A stretch of DNA of 64,000 bases from positions 62,001-126,000 of the forward strand of contig CAUEEP010000171.1 of the NCBI GenBank assembly GCA_958450365.1, in the 5' to 3' direction. Source of the stretch: Mesorhabditis belari. Its lineage: Eukaryota > Nematoda > Chromadorea > Rhabditida > Rhabditidae. The notes under the pieces are model-generated. The model saw nothing but the letters and a program-made list of their open reading frames with translations. It ran no database searches and was not told the DNA's origin. A program made the translations under genes and the position numbers. Shown here piece by piece: positions 43,150-51,469 of this stretch (positions are counted from its first letter, which is position 1; every line of letters starts with the position of its first letter).

Positions 43150-46100
43150 CAAAACCTTTCCAAACAACGGACCAATTGGGTTTTAATGTGGACCTAAAAG
43201 ACGAGAAAACATTTTATTAAACTTTCCAAAAGATCATTCTTTTTTCGATTCCTTCTCGGCTGAATGATTCGGCGCGACGATCATTAATAGATTCTAAAAA
43301 CGATCATTAATAGATTTAAGCAAATTTGAGAATATAAACTTATTAGCTTTCAAAGAACTTTCAGGAGCTGACCTTCTGAAGTAAGGGTGTTTTTCGTGAT
43401 TTTGTTAGGCGTCGGTGCTTTGTTGGGTGTCGGCCCCTTATTCGGCGTGGGCGTGATTTTGTCGGGCGACGTTTGAGTGAGTGACGGGCGCAGCGGATGA
43501 TGAGACACGTGTACGCCTCGTTCCTGTAAATGGAAAGAATCACTGATAGTTGGACAATAATTGAATTTTGATCAAGTCGCAAATTTATAGGCTAAAACTA
43601 TAAAAAATCCCACCATATCGATAGTTTTCTCTTGTTGCGTCACATCGAATTGATCGAGCGAGCCAGTTGAATGCTAAAATGACAAAGAATAAAGAATAGA
43701 AGATGCAAATGATCAAATACCTTCTTTTTTTCTCGGTTTTGTCGGTTTCTTTGATCGAGCTTCAGTCTAAACGAAGAAAAGGGTGATTTTAATAATCAAA
43801 TAGCTTACCATATTATCTTCAGTAGCTTGTGCATGCACGGAAACGCGCTCAGACTTCTCGACACGATGAGTGGTCATGATCATGGCTAAAGCAAACAAAT
43901 TAGACAAATGGTTACATCTCTAGCTCTTAACGGGTTAATCTCAAGTCTAATTATGCTAAACTAATAATCGTTATTCAATCAATTAGCTGATTAAATGAAT
44001 CAAAATTTAGCGGCAACAAACGTACGCGGTGCCGTTGGTGCCATTCTGTTGACCTTTCGGTATTGACTCTTGCTCTTGATGGTGTTGTTGGTCGGCGTCT
44101 TGTGTTGTTTCTGGCTTTGGCTAGACACGGCTTCATTCTAAATTGTTATACAAAAAAAGCAAAGATTGTTATATAATTTCTATTCAAAAATCTAAATTTA
44201 CTCGATTCACAAAGGAAACGAGTCGATTCCAAAAACCTAAAAAAACGCACTTTACGACAAAGATACTTAAAATTAGCCTTGTTTTTCGACTTTTTTGCAC
44301 GTCAACAATGCCAACGACGCGATGAGAAGCACGCCTAAAGAGGAAAATGTTAACCCAATGAAATTTAAACAAAAGGCTAGCCTAGATAACAGGAAAATGC
44401 TCACCAATTGGCACAAACGCGCACGCAATCCAGTGAACATCGAGTAGGCATTCTAAAAACGAGATATTTAAGAAAGAAATAAAAAATTTGACAAACAAAA
44501 CCTGTAAAAGGGTATGACGAATTCAGCACAGTCATATGCAAATTGAATAAACTGAGTATACAAAAAGCGCGCAGAATAAAAAATGATTCCCTTTTAGATT
44601 TCTAGCCAAGTCAGAATCTTTGCATGCAAATTTTTTTATAAAACAAACTTTCTGGCGGAGTATTTAAAGGTAATTTTTGGAAAAATAGGACTTTGTGTAC
44701 ATTCGACCTTAGCCCGCGAAGACGAAGCCGCCCACTCTCAACAAGAAAACCATCGCTGTCCAAGTCAAGCTCAACCATCAAGTGCTGGAGCTTTGGAAGA
44801 GGGCACAGAGGAGAGGGGGAAAGCCAAGGGCCATCAAACTCCTCTCCGACCGAAATGCTCTGCTCGTAGCAGCCGACACGAACCCGAGAGCTTTCGGGTT
44901 GGCTGAAACCGCCGAGAAGATGAACGTGATTACGCAAGCTGGTGGTGATGCAAATCTCGGCATTTTGTTGGTGGCTAGTCAATGATACGTGAAGAACCGA
45001 CCCTTTGAAAAACGAGGGGGAGCTGGTGGCTATACTCTGTCCCATTTCGGCTAGAAGTTTCGAAATTCTCCAAAAGGAAAGCAACTACTCGAAATCTCAC
45101 TCATCTTAAGACGACAAAATTATGCTGGAAATCAAGCACTAGGAGAACCCGTTATTTTCAAACTTTTCTCCACAATATAGTGGAGGTTTTCCCATGTGGA
45201 ATGAAGAGTTGACACATTCTTTGATAAATCATGATGAAATAAAGCATGAAACGCTTCAACTAGAACGCTTCAACTAGAAAGCTTCAACTAGAACGCTTCA
45301 ACTAGAAAGCTTCAACTAGAACGCTTCAACTAGAAAGCTTCAACTAGAACGCTTCAACTGTGTTCCTCTCAAGTAATAGTGCAAAATAGAAAGAACATGG
45401 ACTGAATATTACTTTGTTTTAAAAATATTCAGACAAGTTCTGTTTCTGATTTTGCCTTATGACTTGAAAGAAACACACTTTAGCTTCAACTCATTTCCCA
45501 TTTTTACTTTATTTGTGCATTCTCTATCAGCATTGACTTCGATCACAACTTTTTTGAATTTATTAAAACATTTTAAAAAAGTTCCACTTTATCGAGCGTC
45601 AACTGTTTTAATAAAGAGCTCGAAAACCGCAAAGAAAAAGGAAGAACCCGATTTCGTGCTCGTACTCGTTCTTCCATTTCTCAGAAAACGAAAATTCCTC
45701 ACAAACGATCAAGGCGGCTTGAAGGATTTGGAAAAAATGGTGAGCTTCGTTTGTAGAAGTAAAAAACCATTGCTAACAGGTCGCAGTGCAGTTTTTTGTT
45801 TCTCTTTAATGGGATTCACTTCACGAACAAACTCGTCTAGAGTTTTTGCGCCGGGGATTCACTGGTCGCGGTTCACCACGCTCGGTAGCACTCGGTCGCA
45901 GCAGTTTTGCCAACAGTTTCTTCGCCTTTCACCTCACAAATCACTTCAGCGCATTTGTCTCACTCCCTTAAAATCAAAGAATCATATTGAAGTTTTGTGG
46001 TTTTAAAATTTAGTGTTTTTCGGGAAGATTTTGAGAAAAGAATTTAGCCGAGGCTTTCATGAATGTGATCATGCAAATTTAACGAGTTATAAATGTGAGA

Positions 46101-47015
46101 GACGACGAGGTAATGAGAACTAAATGGGAACTAAATGGAAAAGGCGAATGGGGTAAAAGATGAGATGTAAAGAGTAAGCAATCGAGACACATTTTTTGGG
46201 TTTAACTGCCACCGCTGTACTTGCTCTTTTCCTACCTCGTAACAACACAGAATATGCAATACTGAAAGCGCTTTCATGAATAAAATGACGGCAAGATTGA
46301 ACGCTTTTTCAAAAAGACAAGATTGACTCTCACCTGTTAACAAGCAAGCAAAGCATGTAGACAACCGTGTGAAACAAGAAATAACTGTATTGAGTGGGCA
46401 TTAAGGAGGGGCCCAAGTTCACCGCCCACAGCAAAAGCGCCGTGATCATGCTGACGATCATCTAGAGAATTGGGTTTTTCTAAAGTTTCGGAAACTTTTT
46501 TCAAAAAATTTCCCAACCAGTGTAGCCAATTTGTACTCCTGAACGAGTGGCCTCGATCTAGTGTTGTTGCCATTGTTGTTGTTGTTGTTGTTGTTGTTGT
46601 CATTGAAGCTGGTTCAAGTAATGCGTATTGGTTAATGGCACACAGACAATTGACGACTTTTCAAAAATTACTAATATAATTAGATCCTCGGTAACAAAAA
46701 CTCACACAGTTATGATCGAGCTTATTTCCTTGTCAGTGCTAGGCCGAGTATTCGTCTCGTATTTGTTACTGGGTGGAAACTCGGCAGAAAAGTCCAATTT
46801 AACGATCAATATTTTTAAACTCGACTCTTTGCCTACCCGAACTTCTGCAACCTAAGAAAATATCGAGAAATATTCAGTAAGTATTCAAAAGTAGAATTAG
46901 AACTCACTAATTTCAGATCGCTGAATATAAATCGAATGGCAATGAGCAAATTTCCTTTTTACTCTTTCCAATTTGACGTCAATGTGGCTTGCGATTTGAT
47001 ACCGATACTCTATGA
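43150..47015 (-). CDS. Unidentified multi-exon membrane-protein region
   Basis: Several exon-like pieces on one strand. From right to left they are: IDVKLERVKRKFAHCHSIYI (about 46915-47010); VAEVRVGKESSLKILIVKLD (about 46690-46855); a (CAA)n stretch; ITALLLWAVNLGPSL with further hydrophobic text (46330-46470); FNLAVILFMKALSVLHILCC (about 46190-46310); NAYSMFTGLRARLCQL (44402-44450); VLLIASLALLTCKKVEK (44280-44340), a membrane segment; then hydrophilic exons in phase (SQSQKQHKTPTNNTIKSKS, MIMTTHRVEKSERV, ARSKKPTKPRKKE). A final exon with TPNKGPTPNKAPTPNK lies at 43369-43525. They may belong to one or two genes, as repeats interrupt at 44.7-45.5 kb. No family is recognised. Confidence 0.4.
44690..45000 (+). 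other. GC-rich open segment of unknown origin
   Basis: The plus-strand frame is open for about 90 codons up to 44985 (NKKTIAVQVKLNHQVLELWK ... NVITQAGGDANLGILLVASQ). A minus-strand frame of 157 codons (44611-45084) overlaps it. Base composition is much richer in G and C than the surroundings, and it adjoins the dispersed repeat at 45035. It may be a retrogene or transposon fragment. The family is not recognised. Confidence 0.35.
45035..45482. repeat. Dispersed repeat, inverted copy of 20282-20720
   Basis: It holds the same blocks in reverse order: the 'tcatcttaagacgacaaaat' part, a minisatellite of 'ctagaacgcttcaa' / 'ctagaaagcttcaa' units (45249-45360, about eight half-units), and the palindrome with 'aaaatattcag'. 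Confidence 0.85.
45600..46010 (+). other. Possible exons, basic Arg-rich; unassigned
   Basis: Between about 45610 and 45740 a plus-strand frame is strongly basic (RTRFRARTRSSISQKTK, then HKRSRRLEGFGK) and ends at a GTGAGC donor. A second stretch follows an acceptor near 45779. A neighbouring frame is hydrophobic instead, so the reading is not settled. Confidence 0.25.
46568..46601. repeat. (GTT)n microsatellite
   Basis: About nine to ten GTT triplets in a row. On the minus strand they could encode poly-Thr, poly-Gln or poly-Asn within the unidentified membrane-protein region. Confidence 0.9.
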
Positions 47016-47480
47016 AAACGTTTTTCTTTAATAGTTCTTCCTAATGTTTATTTTAAATCATAAAGTTTTGGTGGAATTTTGTGGAAAAAAAACTCTGAAC
47101 AGGCTTTTCTTGAAGATTTGTCTTGGTAAGGTGTAGTTTAATTATGAATTGCCCAAAAGAAAAAGTTTATTTAAATACTCTGGCTTTTTCTCTTTGAAAA
47201 CAGAAGTTGTTTACTTTTTAAACTTTACAAGAATCTATTGCCCATATTTTTTTGAGTTAAACTTATGAACGTTTAAAAGATAAAAATGATCTCAAGAAAT
47301 TTCTATCGGCAAGACGGCAATTTTCTGGGACATCAAAAGCTCTAATTACAGCTCTCCTCACTTGTATGGGACAGTTCTTTTTTATTCTTTTTGATAAGCT
47401 AAGCTTTTTGGAGAATCACCTCTAAAAAAAGATCACTCTATTCTTTTTGCCTAAGTAAAATATCCCATATATTCTGATCA

Positions 47481-49961
47481 ATGGTCATAACAAATCCAAT
47501 TTTGCAACAGCAACAATCGCGATCAATAAAAGTGCATTCAACACGTGAATTTTGTCTTGAAATATTTGTTATCATCGCCACATTCTTCTTGATTCTCGGT
47601 AAGTTTTTTTAGGTGTTCAATTCTGATCATTGACCGTTTAGCGATGATACTTTTAATATATTTTTTTCTACCAAACATGACAAATTACGCGGCAAGTATG
47701 AATGGCAGCAGTCGACATCAGGATCTTCGCCACGTTTTCACTTGTATTCACTTCATTGTAGGCTTTTCGCCTTTCGAAAAAGCAAAGATTCGAAAAAGCA
47801 AAGATTCGAAAAAGCAAAGATTCGAAAAAGCAAAGATTCGAAAAAGCAAAGATTTTCCAGTGTGTTTTTGCCTCGATTTTTGTCAACCTGATCGGTGTGT
47901 GGTTTTGTTGGAAGAGTCGAATTCTTTTGAAAGTCGTTCGCCTCCTATTGATCGGCGACTCGTTGGCCCGTTGTGTCTTCGCGATACTTCAAAGCATCGG
48001 TTTCTATCGTGTGCTTTCAACATTGTGAGCTTAAATTTAATCGAAATAATAGAAATTCTCGATACTTATCAATTACAAGTATAAGACCGTTCTCTACCTT
48101 ATATCCAACCATGTTAAGAACCATTTTGGGCTAGCTTAGAATAAGATGAAAGGAAAAAAAGTATAAAGTTAACCTAAATAAGCAAAGAAACATCGGGTCG
48201 GAAACGAGAAGTATAGAAGCTTTTTATAGTTATGAAAGCGAAGCAAGAAGAAAGAAATAAGAAGCCAGAAGCTTAAAAACAACTGTGTAATCGATAAAAG
48301 TATCTTATTCTTTTTAGCATTCCATTTCTACGGACCTATACTATTGAAAATGAGGTTTTTGAGTGGATAGTGTTCTTCCTGCAGCCAAGTGTGAACATTT
48401 CGGGTTTTCTTCAAATCGGTAACCACTCACTCCAACATCGATCTCCTCATACTTTCTTGTAGCCTTATCGTTGAATCGCTTCATTGCCCTATCATTCAAT
48501 GGTTTCTATTATCATCGTTTCCACAAATATCCATGGCTTCAACTCGGTTGTCCCGTTGCTCTCGGATTGGTGTCAATACTATGGGGAAAGGAATACTGTG
48601 TGTTCTCTGTTAAAGGATTTAACTCTTGCCAAGTCTATTGACAAGCTTATAGTAATATTCGTCTGATATCAAACAATAAATACTAATACTAAACAATTCA
48701 AATTTTGGGTTGGTGAATTGAAAACTGCCGGACTTTGAGCTAAAATTTATTGAAAAATAAAACCATGAATTCATTCGAAATAATTTCCATTATGATTGAT
48801 GACTTCTGCCCATTTTACAGGCAATTTGCGGATTCCTCTTTCGTAGGATTTTGGTTTGTGTGTGAGACAAGTGTGAGACTCAAAAATGGAGGACTGGAGA
48901 TGTCCCAGTTTGAGCACTTTCTTCAAAAGAAACCCATTTTGGTGTCAATAGAAAAGTTGTAGAGAATCAAAAATTAGGCTTATAGCCAAATTTCCAAAAA
49001 AGATACACTTAGTAGTTTCGCTTGAAATGCAAGTTTTGTGAAAATTCGTAAATTTCGCATTTCTTGAAAACCAGTTTTTGAATCGTTCTGAAAATTTGGA
49101 TATAAGCTTGATTTTTGATTCTCTACAACTTTTCCATTAACACCAAAGTGGGTTTCTTTTGAGGAAAGTGCTCACACTGTCAAAGATGACAATAGCCGGC
49201 AGTTTTCAATTCACCAACCCAATGTAAATACTAATACTAAACAATTGAAACTATCGTTAACTATACTCAATTCATTTTTACGGTTAAGATTCAATGTAAC
49301 ACAGCGACGATAAAACGATTTTTCACAAAAATTTCGTCTGAGACGAGGACATTCCCATTAAACGAAGATTAAAACGAGATTTAGAACAAAACGAAATAAA
49401 CATTTCCAAAAAACAAAAACATTTCCAAATGTTTAGTTTTTTTTCCAAGCTCGCATTATGATCGCCTCGGCAACGATTTCTCTCGATTTCATGCTCATTT
49501 ACAAAATGATTGTGAGTAAAATTGGCTAGCAATTAATGGAAATTCTCCTTTTAGAAAACGCGAGTTACCTTAAAAAACGAGAGTGAACGATTTCTTCTCG
49601 CCCAAGTGAGAAGCATTCCAAAATCGAGTTGGAAAATGATTTTTTTTTTTCAGACAATCGCCAACAATCTCCCTCCTACCTATACTCTTTTGATTTGTCC
49701 ATTTATTTTCCTCATTTTCGTCGACTGGTTGCCGATTTTCTCTGATTTCATGCTTCATCTCGGCAATTTTCTATATTATTCGGGTGGACAATTGGGTCAA
49801 GGGTGAGTAGAGATCGATTTTGCTTCATGATTCTTGATTCTTGATGATTTGTTTGCACTTTCAGAATAGCTATCATTTATTTGTTGGTTAAACTTGGCGA
49901 CAACTCTTCATCGACTCATCAAGTAAAAACAAAAGAATTGAAGAACATCCAGAATAAATAA
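47481..49961 (+). CDS. Srx-like serpentine chemoreceptor, apparently intact
   Basis: A predicted chemosensory 7TM receptor. Exon 1 (47481-47597) starts MVITNPILQQQQSRS and has TM1 (CLEIFVIIATFFLIL). Exon 2 ends at 47757 (HVFTCIHFI) and joins in phase across a minisatellite-filled intron to CVFASIFVNLIGVWFCWK at 47861 (TM2). The next exons supply FLRTYTIENEVFEWIVFFLQ, then the TM3 signature ALSLNRFIALSFNGFYYHRF and TM4 (LGCPVALGLVSILWG). A MITE lies in the next intron. Then come IMIASATISLDFMLIYKM (TM5), ESERFLLAQVRSIPKSSWKM (loop), YTLLICPFIFLIFVDWLP (TM6) and a final exon IAIIYLLVKLGDNSSS... to TAA at 49961. All joins checked are in phase with GT-AG borders. The Srx-type assignment is by the NRF motif and layout. 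Confidence 0.7.
47758..47860 (+). repeat. 16-bp minisatellite filling an intron
   Basis: Five copies of 'cgaaaaagcaaagatt' lie between the donor gtaggc and the acceptor ttttccag. The repeat keeps one frame open, which creates a false 146-codon ORF through the intron. Confidence 0.85.
48703..49226. repeat. Palindromic MITE, family P1, copy 2
   Basis: Inverted ends 'ttgggttggtgaattgaaaa' and complement. It lies in an intron of the Srx-like gene. The 70-codon plus frame 48750-48962 is the shared P1 frame (NSFEIISIMIDDFCPFYRQF). Confidence 0.85.
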
Positions 49962-50054
49962 GAAATTGATATTTCTATTTCTATAAGCATTTAAGCATTA
50001 TCTAAACTCATCGAAACATAGGAAAAACAATATCTTATGATTTAGTTCTTATCT

Positions 50055-50573
50055 ATTGGGTTTGTGAATTGAAAACTGCCGGCTATTGTCATATGTGACA
50101 GTGTGAGCACTTTCTTCAAAGAAACCCACTTTGGTGTCAATGGAAAAGTTGTAGAGAATCAAAAATCAAGCTTATATCCAAATTTTCAGAACGATTCAAA
50201 AACTGGTTTGCAAGAAATGCCAAATTTACGAATTTTCACAAAACTTGCATCTTAAGCGAAACTACTAAGTGTATCTTTCTGGAAATTTGGCTATAAGCCC
50301 AATTTTTGATTCTCTACAACTTTTCCATTGACACCAAAATGGGTTTTTTTTTGAAGAAAGTGCTCAAACTGGGACATCTCCAGTCCTCGATTTTTGAGTC
50401 TCACACTTGTCTCACACACAAACCAAAATCCTACTACGAAAGAGGAATCCGCAAATTGCCTGTAAAATGGGCAAAAGTCGTCAATAATAATGGAAATTAT
50501 TTCGAATGGATTCATGGTTTTATGTTGAATAAATTTGAGTTCAAAGTCCGGCAGTTTTCAATTCACCAACTTT
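50055..50573. repeat. Palindromic MITE, family P1, copy 3
   Basis: Inverted ends as in the other P1 copies, with small differences (gggtttgtgaattg at the left). It carries the same conserved frame on the minus strand (50291-50515). Confidence 0.85.
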
Positions 50574-50866
50574 ATAGTTTGTATTTATAGTTTGATATCA
50601 GAAGTGATATCATCTTAGTATTTATAGTTTGATTGTCCAATAAAGACATTGTTAACTCACTTATCCATTAAACTTTCAGACTTAAAGTGAGAAACTTCGA
50701 AATGTTTGTTTATTTTTCGTTTTCGTGATGCGTTTCAATTTGCTATCTCTATCTCATTTCTTGAATCTTTGCAACACAAACTTTGTTTTCATTTTCACAA
50801 CTGGTTTACTTATTCAAAAGTTTCAGAAGTTGTATTTTCCCATTTCTAGCAACCATAAACATTTAT

Positions 50867-51469
50867 TCATTCATGCAAACAAAACGAATTCAAAAGTGCT
50901 TTCACAGCTGGATGATCACTTTTCGAGCTAAGCCTCTCGATCGTCGATTGATATTCATCATCGAATTGCTTATTGAAAAGTTTCAGAAGTTGAACAGCGG
51001 TATGTAAAACCTCAATTAAGTCAAATTCAATCAAAGAGTTGATCACTTCAAAGATAACATCGTCATTTTTAAGTCCATCAAAGTTAGCTTGAGTTAAAAA
51101 GTCTTTGAGTGTTTCAACGATGTACGAGTTGAACCAAGGAGTGTACAGTGCAAATAAGTCAATCAAATTTTTCGCCAAACTCTCCGAAAATCCCTTTACT
51201 GTTTCCACTTGAGCCCATTCGAAAGCAAAATTTAAAAGCAAATAGGATTTTGCGTCGTCGAAATTCGTTAGAACCGATTGGAAAACGTGGAAAACTCGTC
51301 GGATCACAGGCAATCTCATTTCGGTGCCCATTTCCGCGTAAACAATTCCGGTGATCAGCGATCGAACAGCCGATTTGATTGGGTAATTCTTGACTTTTGT
51401 CAAATTCCACTCATTCTTCACCGTTTCCGTGAAAATCGATGAAAATGTGCTCAATCTTTCCTCTAACAT
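50867..51469 (-). CDS. C-terminal part of the long intronless ORF (frame +1)
   Basis: A 200-residue open frame starting MLEERLSTFSSIFTETVK that overlaps the end of the 972-residue frame by 7 bp and continues in the same helical style (KSYLLLNFAFEWAQVETVKG, VIFEVINSLIEFDLIEVLH). It ends at a stop at 50867. It is most easily read as the rest of the same protein after a one-base frame change near 51465. A separate overlapping gene is less likely in this genome. Confidence 0.6.
   Translation of the reverse strand: MLEERLSTFSSIFTETVKNEWNLTKVKNYPIKSAVRSLITGIVYAEMGTEMRLPVIRRVFHVFQSVLTNFDDAKSYLLLNFAFEWAQVETVKGFSESLAKNLIDLFALYTPWFNSYIVETLKDFLTQANFDGLKNDDVIFEVINSLIEFDLIEVLHTAVQLLKLFNKQFDDEYQSTIERLSSKSDHPAVKALLNSFCLHE

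Noticed and set aside
45452..46006. A 184-codon plus-strand frame
   Set aside because: It starts inside a dispersed palindromic repeat and crosses likely splice signals. Only parts of it, in other frames, look coding.
47644..48084. A 146-codon frame running through the (cgaaaaagcaaagatt) repeat
   Set aside because: Good donor and acceptor sites flank the repeat, and removing it joins two hydrophobic receptor exons in phase. The long frame is an artefact of the repeat.
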